A DNA stretch of 64,000 bases, from positions 3,472,001 through 3,536,000 of the forward strand of contig OZ241909.1 in the NCBI GenBank assembly GCA_965203735.1, given 5' to 3'. The translations under genes were made by a program, and so were the position numbers. The notes beneath the pieces are model-generated. The model searched no databases. It was not told the DNA's origin and saw nothing but the letters and a program-made list of their open reading frames with translations. The stretch is from Bin55 sp965203735. GTDB lineage: Bacteria; Pseudomonadota; Gammaproteobacteria; Pseudomonadales; Azotimanducaceae. This document shows positions 19,401-26,838 of this stretch, one piece after another (position 1 is the stretch's first letter; each line of letters begins with the position of its first letter).

Positions 19401-19623
19401 ACACCGTTTGCCACTCAACAGGCTCTATATAGGTCGCGCTCGCCATGGAGGGGTCGGTCATGATTGTTGCTGGATTGGAGTTGACCAAGATCACGCGCAA
19501 TCCTTCTTCCATGAGCGCTTTGCAAGCTTGAGCACCCGAATAGTCGAACTCGCACGCCTGCCCAATCACGATTGGACCTGCGCCTAGAATGAGCACCGAA
19601 TCGATGTCTGTTCGTTTCGGCAT
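16423..19623 (-). CDS. carB: carbamoyl-phosphate synthase large subunit
   Basis: CarB makes carbamoyl phosphate from bicarbonate, ammonia delivered by CarA and two ATP, feeding arginine and pyrimidine synthesis. The 1066 residues match the family. It has two homologous ATP-grasp halves: the first with GAGPIVIGQACEFDYSG at the start and ARPSFTLGGSGGG-type residues near 170, the second with GGGPNRIGQGIEFDYCC near residue 560. The last 130 residues form the MGS-like allosteric domain. It begins 6 bases after carA. Confidence 0.97.
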   Translation of the reverse strand: MPKRTDIDSVLILGAGPIVIGQACEFDYSGAQACKALMEEGLRVILVNSNPATIMTDPSMASATYIEPVEWQTVSQIIQRERPDALLSTMGGQTGLNCALDLVREGVLAEYGVELIGASRESIDKAEDRELFDKSMHSIGLETARSGIAHSLEDALRVQNDLGYPCIVRPSFTLGGSGGGIAYNREEFVEICNRGLQLSPTNELLIDESLLGWKEYEMEVVRDKQDNCIIICSIENVDPMGIHTGDSITVAPAQTLTDKEYQLMRDASIAVLREIGVETGGSNVQFAVDPNSGRMIVVEMNPRVSRSSALASKATGFPIAKVAAKLALGYMLDELINDITGVTPASFEPTLDYVVTKIPRFTFEKFSQAENRLTTQMKSVGEAMSIGRTFKESFQKALRSLETGISGLNSKIEVQNGDYRRDLFAELRQPGADRILYVADGFRHNVSLEEMYEATRIDLWFLAQIYELVESEQSLKGRTIRDVQPEEMRTLKRDGFSDLRLAELLNCHEDNVRVLRKSWGIRPVYKRVDTCAAEFPASTAYLYSTYEDFCEADSSDEKKVMVLGGGPNRIGQGIEFDYCCVHAALAMREDGYETIMVNCNPETVSTDYDTSDRLYFEPVTLEDVLAIIDVENPAGVIVQFGGQTPLKLVDKLTELGVPIIGTSADAIDRAEDRERFQNVIDQAGLHQPLNRTVNSIQQGIEAARQIGFPLIVRPSYVLGGRAMEVVFNETELSRYLASAIPESNTAPVLLDQFLDQAVEVDVDLVSDGHDVLIGAIMEHIEQAGIHSGDSACSLPPHSLSSAIQDEIRKQVRALAYELNVIGLMNVQMAVQAGNIFVLEVNPRASRTVPFVSKCIGFSLAKVAARCMAGVSLESQGFTEEVRPAHIFVKESVFPFAKFPGVDPILGPEMKSTGEVMGIGDSFAEAFSKATLASGTTLPTEGLAFISVKESDRPHVAEVAQELVDLGFELVATRGTSAVLRSHGISSEVVNKVTEGRPDVTDLMKNRDVKLIVNSTEGRQSIADSAVIRRLGLQNSVTYTTTLAGGAAICHAIPYGRSNIVRRLQEL

Positions 19624-19629
19624 CCCTAA

Positions 19630-20763
19630 CTACCTCGAACTCTCCATCAAGTCGACGAAACGATCAAAGAGATAACGACAATCCTGAGGTCCCGGACTTG
19701 CTTCTGGGTGCCCTTGGAATCCAAACGCGGGCCGATCTAAGTGAGCTAGGCCCTGCGGAGTGCCGTCGAAAAGTGACTTGTGGGTCAATTCCACCGACGT
19801 CGGAATGGTCGATTCGTCTACACAAAACCCGTGATTCTGACTGGTGATGATCACCTGACCGGACTTTAGATCCTTAACAGGATGGTTTGCGCCGTGGTGA
19901 CCATGCTTCATCTTGATAGTCTTGGCTCCAAGGGCCAATGCCAGCAACTGCATTCCAAGACATATTCCAAACAACGGAATTTGTGCATCCAGAAAGCTCC
20001 GAATTGAATCAATGGCATAGGTGCAGGGATCCGGGTCACCCGGACCGTTTGACAGGAAGATCCCATCAGGTTTGTGCGAAAGAGCTTGGGCAGCAGTCGT
20101 GTGAGCAGGTACAACCACAATTTCACAACTGCGATCCACAAGCAGCCGCAATATATTTCTCTTGACTCCGAAGTCGTAAGCAACGACTCGATAATTGCAA
20201 TTCGCTCCCTTTCGATAGCCCTCGCCCAGTTGCCAACCTCCTTCTGACCAACCATCTTCAGTTTGTCGGGTAACTTTCTTAGCTAGATCCATCCCTTCCA
20301 GTCCTGGAAAGTCCTGTGCAAACTGAATCGCATGCTCTTCCCGGTGGCTCGTCCCCGCGATGATGCAACCAGACATTGCGCCTTTTTCTCGAAGTAGGCT
20401 TGTCAGCCGACGTGTGTCTATGTCTGCTATAGCAACCACATTCTCTCTGCGGAGAAAGTCCGACACGGACTGTTGCGAGCGAAAATTACTTAGAACTTGC
20501 GGAACGTTACGAACAACAAGACCCTGCGCCCAAACGGAGTCCGACTCGTAGTCTTCGGCATTAGTACCAGTGTTTCCAATGTGAGGATAAGTCAAGGTGA
20601 CTATTTGACTGGCATAGGAAGGATCCGTCAGAATCTCTTGATATCCCGTCATGGAAGTGTTGAATACAACTTCGCCAGTTGCCGTCCCAAACGCCCCGAT
20701 AGAAATGCCGCGAAAGACAGTCCCATCTGCCAACGCGAGCAATGCGGGTATTGGTTGGGTCAC
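19630..20763 (-). CDS. carA: carbamoyl-phosphate synthase small subunit
   Basis: CarA is the glutaminase that releases ammonia from glutamine and passes it to CarB. The 377 residues are typical. The N-terminal CarA-specific domain (1-150, with VVFNTSMTGYQEILTDPSY) precedes a class I glutamine amidotransferase domain. The catalytic triad is visible: Cys268 in GICLGMQ, and His352 and Glu354 in GHPEASPGP. It follows dapB by 81 bases, a gap holding a short inverted repeat. In E. coli carAB is controlled by pyrimidines and arginine through upstream promoters; I could not identify such operators. Confidence 0.97.
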   Translation of the reverse strand: MTQPIPALLALADGTVFRGISIGAFGTATGEVVFNTSMTGYQEILTDPSYASQIVTLTYPHIGNTGTNAEDYESDSVWAQGLVVRNVPQVLSNFRSQQSVSDFLRRENVVAIADIDTRRLTSLLREKGAMSGCIIAGTSHREEHAIQFAQDFPGLEGMDLAKKVTRQTEDGWSEGGWQLGEGYRKGANCNYRVVAYDFGVKRNILRLLVDRSCEIVVVPAHTTAAQALSHKPDGIFLSNGPGDPDPCTYAIDSIRSFLDAQIPLFGICLGMQLLALALGAKTIKMKHGHHGANHPVKDLKSGQVIITSQNHGFCVDESTIPTSVELTHKSLFDGTPQGLAHLDRPAFGFQGHPEASPGPQDCRYLFDRFVDLMESSR

Positions 20764-20815
20764 GGGTTGAGCATCACATCAGGTGTAGTCAACAAATATT
20801 GAAATCTAGTGCGCG

Positions 20816-20835
20816 AGGCAGTCAAAATCCTGCCT
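20816..20835 (-). repeat. inverted repeat between dapB and carA
   Basis: AGGCAG and CTGCCT, separated by eight A/T-rich bases, can form a 6-bp hairpin just after dapB and before carA. There is no run of T after it on the minus strand, so it is a poor intrinsic terminator. It may be a processing or regulatory site, or nothing. Confidence 0.25.
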
Positions 20836-20844
20836 AGTTTACCG

Positions 20845-21660
20845 CTACGACAAACCTAACACGTCGTCCATACCATAAAGTCCAGAGGATCCTAGCTGTA
20901 ATTTCTCCTCAACAAACAGACTTGCTCGTGTCGCACCGTTCGCAAAGATCGCTCTATCGGTCGCTCGGTGGCTGATTTCAACCCGTTCGCCTTGCCCTAA
21001 GAAGAACACTGTGTGTTCACCAACGACGTCTCCTCCCCTTGCTGAATGAAATCCGATCGCTCCTAGACTTCTCTGACCGGTCATTCCTTCCCTACCATGA
21101 ACCGCGACGTCGTTTAGCTCCACGTTACGCGTATCCGCTATCAGTTCACCGATCCGGACAGCGGTCCCTGACGGAGCATCCACTTTGTTTCGGTGGTGAG
21201 TCTCGAGAATTTCGACGTCAATTTTTGAGTCCAAAGCTCGGGTCGCCAGCTCAACCATTTTCAAGGTCACGTTTACTCCGACACTCATGTTCGGAGCTAG
21301 CACGATAGGAATAGTTCGCGCAGCTTCTTCGATACTGTTTCGTTGACTTGTGCTGTGGCCTGTCGTACCTATGACCATACCAACTCCGAGCCGGACGCAC
21401 ACTCGAGTTAAGTCTTGCACGACTTCTGTGACGCTGAAGTCAATCAACACCCTTGATCCAGTCAATACGGTTTCCATCTCACACGAGACGGCAACTCCTA
21501 GCTCTCCACAGTTCGCCAATGAACCGGCATCGGACTCAAGAAAACTGGATTCTCTTGATGCAAGTGCACCCATCAAAGAAAGGCCAGGATGCTGGTGTAT
21601 GGCCGCAATCAACATGCGACCCATCCTTCCGGTTGCGCCACAAATTGCAACTGGGATCAT
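20845..21660 (-). CDS. dapB: 4-hydroxy-tetrahydrodipicolinate reductase
   Basis: DapB reduces the product of DapA to tetrahydrodipicolinate with NAD(P)H, for lysine and diaminopimelate. The 271 residues fit. The N-terminal Rossmann motif is ICGATGRMGR (residues 6-15). The catalytic stretch ETHHRNKVDAPSGTA (about 157-171) contains the His-His and Lys residues that act in the reaction. It begins 10 bases after dnaJ. The order dnaK-dnaJ-dapB-carA-carB is shared with many gammaproteobacteria and suggests read-through from the heat-shock genes. Confidence 0.96.
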   Translation of the reverse strand: MIPVAICGATGRMGRMLIAAIHQHPGLSLMGALASRESSFLESDAGSLANCGELGVAVSCEMETVLTGSRVLIDFSVTEVVQDLTRVCVRLGVGMVIGTTGHSTSQRNSIEEAARTIPIVLAPNMSVGVNVTLKMVELATRALDSKIDVEILETHHRNKVDAPSGTAVRIGELIADTRNVELNDVAVHGREGMTGQRSLGAIGFHSARGGDVVGEHTVFFLGQGERVEISHRATDRAIFANGATRASLFVEEKLQLGSSGLYGMDDVLGLS

Positions 21661-21670
21661 TGAAAACTGT

Positions 21671-22822
21671 CTAGTTCGATGTCAGGCTGTCGATGAAGTC
21701 GCGGACTTTCGCGCCAAAAGACTTTCCGTGAGGCGTGTGCCGACTATCGGTTCCCTCCAACGTGGTTTCCAGCTCTTCAAGTAAGTCACGTTGCTTCGAA
21801 GACAGATTAATTGGCGTTTCCACAACTACTCTGCAAAGTAGGTCGCCTTTGTTTCGTTCCCGCAACGAAGGTACACCACGGCCCCTTAATCGAAAAAGTT
21901 TGCCGGTTTGGGTTTCAGACGGAATTCGTAACTTCACACTTCCCTCCAAGGTGGGAATGTCAATCTCGGAACCCAATGCCGCTTGGGTAAATGTGACTGG
22001 CACTTCGCACATCAAGTTCTGATTCTGTCGTTCAAAGACAGGGTGTGGACGCACATCAAACACAATGTATAGATCACCCTGGGGACCACCTCGAACACCA
22101 CTCTCACCTTCTCCTGAAACTCGAAGTCTGGTACCTCGGTCTACTCCGGGCGGAACCGTGATGGAAAGTGTCTTTTCACGCGATACTCGACCTTGGCCGT
22201 GACAACTTCGACAAGGATTCTGAATGGTCTTGCCCGCACCTCGACATCGTGGACAAGTCTGTTGCATGAAGAACATTTGCTGACGAATGGATATGCGACC
22301 GGTTCCATCGCAATCAGGGCAGTTCGTCGGAGATGTTCCTCGTTCTGCCCCCGATCCATTGCACTCGTCGCATGTGCGAAGAGCGGGAATTCGAACTTCC
22401 ATTTTGTCGCCGGAGACAGCTTGTTCTAAGTCAATAGTCAGTTCGTAGCTTAAGTCTGAACCCCGCTGTTGTTGCGAACGAGTTCGACCTCGGTGCGATC
22501 CCATGAACATGTCACCGAAAACATTCTCGAGGTTGCTGAAGATGTCGTCAAGACCCGCTCCATTGGCAAAGTTGCTAAACCCGCCACCCGCCATTCCCTC
22601 AATACCCTGATGTCCGAAGCGATCATACGCGCTTCTCTTTTCCTGATCGGACAGTACTTCAAAGGCTTCCGTTGCTTCCTTGAACCGATCTTCAGCATCG
22701 GGCTGGTCGGGATTTCGATCAGGGTGATATTTCATCGCCAAACGACGAAACGCACGCTTCAGCTCATCGTTGTCCGCTGAGCGTGAAACTCCCAATACTT
22801 CGTAATAGTCGCGTTTCGCCAT
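21671..22822 (-). CDS. dnaJ: chaperone DnaJ
   Basis: DnaJ is the Hsp40 partner that delivers substrates to DnaK and stimulates its ATPase. The ATG at 22822 is preferred over a TTG one codon upstream, giving 383 residues. The J domain holds HPD at 33-35. A Gly/Phe-rich linker (about 72-110) follows. Four zinc-binding repeats (CDECNGSG, CPDCDGTG, CPRCRGAG, CRSCHGQG) span roughly 145-210, then the two C-terminal substrate-binding domains. It lies 81 bases after dnaK in the same direction. Confidence 0.97.
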   Translation of the reverse strand: MAKRDYYEVLGVSRSADNDELKRAFRRLAMKYHPDRNPDQPDAEDRFKEATEAFEVLSDQEKRSAYDRFGHQGIEGMAGGGFSNFANGAGLDDIFSNLENVFGDMFMGSHRGRTRSQQQRGSDLSYELTIDLEQAVSGDKMEVRIPALRTCDECNGSGAERGTSPTNCPDCDGTGRISIRQQMFFMQQTCPRCRGAGKTIQNPCRSCHGQGRVSREKTLSITVPPGVDRGTRLRVSGEGESGVRGGPQGDLYIVFDVRPHPVFERQNQNLMCEVPVTFTQAALGSEIDIPTLEGSVKLRIPSETQTGKLFRLRGRGVPSLRERNKGDLLCRVVVETPINLSSKQRDLLEELETTLEGTDSRHTPHGKSFGAKVRDFIDSLTSN

Positions 22823-22903
22823 CAAGCCGTTTCTAAGTCAAGAGTGTCCACCAACCCGCATCAAATTGTGCAGCAAGAGTTCCGCAGGCCGGAGGTAGTG
22901 AGT

Positions 22904-24844
22904 TTACTTGTCCTTGTCGTCGTCCTTGACCTCTTCGAATTCAGCATCCATGGCATCGTCCTGCCTGTCAGATGGTCCGCCGTCAGTAGACGGATCGGGA
23001 CCTGGAGCTTCAGGTCCCTGTGCAGACGCGTCCTGATACATTCTCTGAACTACCGGTTCTGCAACTTTGCTTAATGCATCGAGTTTTGACTGAATTTGGT
23101 CCTTGTCGTCAGTTTTGGAAGCTTCCTCCAATTCTGTGATTGCAGCTTCGATAGAAGACTTTTCACTTTCCGAGACTTTGTCTCCCAAGTCCTCGACCAT
23201 TTTTCTCGTCGAGTGCACCATGGAATCAGACTGATTGCGCAATGTCACCAACTCCTCAAATTTTGCGTCTTCCTCGGAGTGAGATTCGGCATCCTTGACC
23301 ATGCGGTCAATCTCTTCGTCGGAGAGACCGCTTGAAGCCTTGATCACAATCGACTGTTCTTTGTTCGTAGCTTTGTCCTTGGCGGCTACGTTCAAGATTC
23401 CATTCGAGTCAATGTCGAAACTTACCTCGATTTGAGGTACACCTCGCGGAGCGGGCGGAATATCGGATAGATCGAACTGGCCCAACGACTTGTTTTGCCC
23501 TGCCTGTTTGCGTTCACCTTGAAGAACATGGATTGTCACTCGAGTCTGATTGTTTTCTGCAGTAGAGAAAACTTGCTGTTTCCGTACGGGAATTGTTGTG
23601 TTCTTTTCGATCAAGGGACTCATGACGCCACCAAGCGTCTCGATTCCTAGCGATAGTGGTGTTACGTCAAGTAGCAGCACATCATGAATGTCTCGGGACA
23701 AAACAGCACCTTGAATGGCTGCACCCATGGCGACTGCTTCGTCAGGATTGACATCCTTGCGCGGTTCGCGTCCGAAGAACAACCGAACTCGTTCCTGCAC
23801 TAAAGGCATTCGTGTTTGTCCGCCTACCAAAATGACATCGTCGATTTCATTGACTGAGATTCCCGCATCCTGGATCGCTGTGCGACATGGATCAATCGTA
23901 CGGTCGACCAAGTCTTCAACAAGCGATTCCAGTTTGGCTCGTGTTACTTTCACGACCAAGTGCTTAGGCCCCGTGTTGTCCGCCGTAATGTAAGGCAAAT
24001 TGACATCCGTCTCCTGACTGGAGGAAAGTTCCACCTTCGCCTTCTCTGCCGCCTCTTTTAGACGTTGAAGAGCTAGTGGATCGTTGTGAAGGTCGATTCC
24101 GTTCTGGTTTTTGAACTCGTCCGCCAAGTAGTCGATGATTCGAAGGTCGAAGTCTTCACCTCCCAAGAACGTGTCGCCATTCGTAGAGAGCACTTCGAAC
24201 TGGTGAGAACCGTCCACGTCTGCAATTTCAATGATTGAAATGTCGAATGTTCCGCCGCCCAAGTCATAGACCGCAATTTTTGCATCGCCCCGACCCCGAT
24301 CCAATCCATATGCCAAAGCTGCCGCAGTTGGCTCGTTGATGATCCGCCTGACTTCAAGACCTGCAATTTTTCCTGCATCCTTGGTCGCTTGACGTTGTGA
24401 ATCGTTGAAGTAAGCGGGAACTGTAATTACAGCTTCAGTAGCTGGTTCGCCAAGGTAATCCTCAGCTGTCTTCTTCATTTTCTTGAGCACTTCAGCCGAC
24501 ACTTGGGGTGGAGCTTTGGCTTCCCCGTTCGCCTCAACCCACGCATCTCCGTTGTTGGCCTCGACAATCTTGTAAGGAACCATCTTGGTGTCTCGCTGAA
24601 CCACATCATCCTTGAATCTGCGACCAATAAGTCGTTTCACGGCAAACAGCGTGTTGTCCGGGTTTGTGACGGCCTGACGTTTCGCACTCTGACCCACAAG
24701 GGTCTCGCCCTTGTCGGTAAATGCAACAACTGACGGAGTTGTACGATCGCCCTCCGAGTTTTCGATAACCCGAGGTTCCGATCCTTCAATCAGGGCAACG
24801 CATGAGTTTGTGGTGCCTAGGTCAATACCAATTATTTTTGCCAT
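22904..24844 (-). CDS. dnaK: chaperone DnaK (Hsp70)
   Basis: DnaK is the ATP-driven Hsp70 chaperone. The 646 residues are the standard length. The nucleotide-binding domain starts with GIDLGTTNS (5-13) and contains DLGGGTFDISI and GGQTRMP. The substrate-binding domain begins near residue 395 (LLLDVTPLSLGIET). The C-terminus has an acidic linker with Gly, Pro and Asp and ends in EEVKDDDKDK, resembling the EEVKD tail of bacterial DnaK. A sigma-32-like promoter lies about 70-95 bases upstream, in the grpE-dnaK gap, so dnaK can be transcribed separately from grpE. Confidence 0.98.
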   Translation of the reverse strand: MAKIIGIDLGTTNSCVALIEGSEPRVIENSEGDRTTPSVVAFTDKGETLVGQSAKRQAVTNPDNTLFAVKRLIGRRFKDDVVQRDTKMVPYKIVEANNGDAWVEANGEAKAPPQVSAEVLKKMKKTAEDYLGEPATEAVITVPAYFNDSQRQATKDAGKIAGLEVRRIINEPTAAALAYGLDRGRGDAKIAVYDLGGGTFDISIIEIADVDGSHQFEVLSTNGDTFLGGEDFDLRIIDYLADEFKNQNGIDLHNDPLALQRLKEAAEKAKVELSSSQETDVNLPYITADNTGPKHLVVKVTRAKLESLVEDLVDRTIDPCRTAIQDAGISVNEIDDVILVGGQTRMPLVQERVRLFFGREPRKDVNPDEAVAMGAAIQGAVLSRDIHDVLLLDVTPLSLGIETLGGVMSPLIEKNTTIPVRKQQVFSTAENNQTRVTIHVLQGERKQAGQNKSLGQFDLSDIPPAPRGVPQIEVSFDIDSNGILNVAAKDKATNKEQSIVIKASSGLSDEEIDRMVKDAESHSEEDAKFEELVTLRNQSDSMVHSTRKMVEDLGDKVSESEKSSIEAAITELEEASKTDDKDQIQSKLDALSKVAEPVVQRMYQDASAQGPEAPGPDPSTDGGPSDRQDDAMDAEFEEVKDDDKDK

Positions 24845-24911
24845 TTGTATTCCTTTGCTTCAAGAACATCGCAAGTGATCTTGTTTCTTGCAGTACATGG
24901 TCTAGAAAGAG

Positions 24912-24940
24912 AAGTGGGGATGAATGAGCTCGATTTCAAG
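24912..24940 (-). promoter_or_regulatory. sigma-32 heat-shock promoter of dnaK
   Basis: On the minus strand the -35 CTTGAAA (24934-24940) is perfect. After a 14-base spacer comes CCCCACTT (24912-24919), one base away from the sigma-32 consensus CCCCATNT. The start of transcription would fall near 24905, about 60 bases before the dnaK ATG. Matching consensus at both boxes with the right spacing makes this a strong prediction, though it is not tested. Confidence 0.75.
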
Positions 24941-24951
24941 CAGTATGGGGT

Positions 24952-25638
24952 TCAGGAGTTCGAAGATTCTCCGGCCTCATCAGAACTTGGAGCCTTGGCA
25001 ACTATTACCTCAGCTTCGCGCAGCAATCTGTCGTGAATGAGGTAGCCCTTGCGGAACACCTCTACGACGGTGCCAGGTTCTGCATCGGGATGTTCAATCG
25101 ATGTCATTGCCATGTGTCGTTCCGGATCGAAGACCTCTCCAATAGGATCGAATTCGCTTATCCCATTTTTCGACATGGCATCGACTAGCGTCTTGACCGA
25201 GAGTTCGATTCCCTGAAGCACACTATCAGCGATCTCTTGATCCCTTGCAGTTGTGATTGCTGTAGCAAAATTGTCCAATGCCGGAAGCAATTCCTTCGCG
25301 AAGCTCTCCAGAGCGAACTTTCTCACCTGCTCGTACTCCCTAGCACTTCTTCTTCGAACATTCTCAGCTTCAGCTCGAGCGCGCAGCTCTCGATCTTTTG
25401 CGTCATCGGCGGCTGCCTTCAACTGTTCAATTCGCAGTTCAAGTTCTTGCATCGCAGAAGCTTGATCATTCAATCCGATGGCTGACTCTTCACATTCGTC
25501 GGAAGCGTGCGCTTCTGCAGCTTCACTCGCTGTCGTTGAGCCATCGCTGTCTTTGCTCTCCTTAGCCGAGGACTGTTTGGATTCCTCAACTTGCTCTGAA
25601 GGTGACTCTAGGCGGTCTTCGGGTGAATCGGGCGACAT
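24952..25638 (-). CDS. grpE: nucleotide exchange factor GrpE
   Basis: GrpE releases ADP from DnaK and acts as a thermosensor through its long helices. The 228 residues are a little longer than usual because of an acidic, Ser/Glu-rich N-terminus (1-65). A long coiled coil follows (about 66-130, with RARAEAENVRRRSAREYE). The C-terminal beta domain has VFDPERHMAMTSIEHPD and the GYLIHDRLLREAEVIVAK ending typical of the family. AAGGAG sits 5 bases before the ATG. It lies between hrcA and dnaK. Confidence 0.95.
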   Translation of the reverse strand: MSPDSPEDRLESPSEQVEESKQSSAKESKDSDGSTTASEAAEAHASDECEESAIGLNDQASAMQELELRIEQLKAAADDAKDRELRARAEAENVRRRSAREYEQVRKFALESFAKELLPALDNFATAITTARDQEIADSVLQGIELSVKTLVDAMSKNGISEFDPIGEVFDPERHMAMTSIEHPDAEPGTVVEVFRKGYLIHDRLLREAEVIVAKAPSSDEAGESSNS

Positions 25639-25672
25639 CGATACTCCTTGTTCAAACTAGGCCTCTTAAGCC

Positions 25673-25700
25673 ATATAGGGCCTAAACGGTGAATTTCAAG
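25673..25700 (-). promoter_or_regulatory. sigma-32 heat-shock promoter of grpE
   Basis: On the minus strand the -35 CTTGAAA (25694-25700) is perfect and overlaps the hrcA stop codon (TGA within the box). A 13-base spacer leads to CCCTATAT (25673-25680), one base from the CCCCATNT consensus. A 6-bp inverted repeat TAGGCC/GGCCTA (25658-25663 and 25679-25684) flanks and overlaps the -10 box, which would put an operator there; whether a protein binds it is unknown. Confidence 0.75.
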
Positions 25701-26772
25701 AATCGGAGTGTTCCAGTGCGTTGCCTAAGTGGCGTGCTGTTGCGTCCACAAGTGGAATAACCATCTTGTAGTGCATGCGAGTAGGACCCACAATTCCAAC
25801 AACCCCAGCAAACGTCCCTTCAATCTCGTACTTGGCTGTAATGAGGCTGTAGTCGTCAAGAGGGGCAAATCCTGGTTCGCCACCTATATGTAGCTGAACA
25901 CCATCCGATGAGATGCACTGATCCAACAAGTGAACGATACTACTCTTGCTCTTGAGAGCATCCAACAGCTCCTGAGCTTCTTCTGAAGACGACAGCAACC
26001 CAACCAGATTGGTTTCTCCGGTAACGACATAGTCGTGGTCCTCTTCGTCGTTCTGTTCAAAAGTCTTGGATGCAACATCGAGGGCTGTTTGCATGAGATT
26101 GTTCATTTTCGATTGGTCTTCTCGCATGCTCTCGAGAATCTTGCCTCGAATCTCAGACAAAGTGTGGCCGCCAAACTCGTGGTTAATGTAATTGGCTGCT
26201 TGAAGTAGTTCGTTGTCCGTGTATTGCCGTTCAGTCTCGACGACACGATTTTGAACTTCACGTTCATTCACTACCAAGACTGCAAGTACACGCTGCCCTG
26301 AAAGGGTCAGAAAGTGAATTTGCCTCAGCTGAGTCTGTTCGGGGCGCGGCGTGGTAACTAAACCCACAAGGCTGGACGATTCGGCCAGCAGTTGCGAAGC
26401 GCTCTCTACAAGTTCATTGGGGGATAGACCGTGTTGCAACGAAGTTCTAAGTCGTGAATCATCAGATTGATTCAGTGGTTCAAGCGAGATTAGGTGATCC
26501 ACAAAGAAACGCAGTCCCCGATTTGTGGGCACCTTTCCTGCAGAGGTGTGAGGAGAGGAGACCAGACCTTTCCCTTCCAAGTCAACCATCACATTTCGGA
26601 CCGTCGCGGAACTGACTCGTACTCTCGCTCGGTCGGCAATGTGCCTTGATCCGATCGGGGTACCCATCTGAAGGTACTCTTCCACCAGAAGTCTGAAAAG
26701 CTCAAGTGCGCGGTCGTCGAATGCAGAGACTATCGACGAATGAACGATGCCAGTACTGCTTGAGTCCCTCAT
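25696..26772 (-). CDS. hrcA: heat-inducible transcription repressor HrcA
   Basis: HrcA binds the CIRCE inverted repeat and represses chaperone genes until heat and GroEL demand relieve it. The 358 residues fit the family. The N-terminal winged-helix region includes RALELFRLLVEEYLQMGTPIGS and SSATVRNVMVDLEGKGL (about 22-72), followed by the GAF-like and C-terminal domains, with PTNRGLRFFVD near 82-92. It precedes grpE by 57 bases. I found no copy of the CIRCE half sites TTAGCACTC/GAGTGCTAA in the hrcA-dnaJ region, so its target is probably elsewhere, likely groESL (inference). Confidence 0.9.
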   Translation of the reverse strand: MRDSSSTGIVHSSIVSAFDDRALELFRLLVEEYLQMGTPIGSRHIADRARVRVSSATVRNVMVDLEGKGLVSSPHTSAGKVPTNRGLRFFVDHLISLEPLNQSDDSRLRTSLQHGLSPNELVESASQLLAESSSLVGLVTTPRPEQTQLRQIHFLTLSGQRVLAVLVVNEREVQNRVVETERQYTDNELLQAANYINHEFGGHTLSEIRGKILESMREDQSKMNNLMQTALDVASKTFEQNDEEDHDYVVTGETNLVGLLSSSEEAQELLDALKSKSSIVHLLDQCISSDGVQLHIGGEPGFAPLDDYSLITAKYEIEGTFAGVVGIVGPTRMHYKMVIPLVDATARHLGNALEHSDS

Positions 26773-26838
26773 AATGTATAGAGAATACTTCTAGGCACGA
26801 AGCAATAAGCTAACACAGCGGAAGGCGTATTTCATTTC

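Noticed and set aside
20816..20835. hairpin as an intrinsic terminator of dapB
   Set aside because: No U-run follows on the transcribed strand.
25658..25684. TAGGCC/GGCCTA inverted repeat taken as a CIRCE operator
   Set aside because: The half sites and spacing (6 bp, 15-base spacer) do not match TTAGCACTC-N9-GAGTGCTAA.
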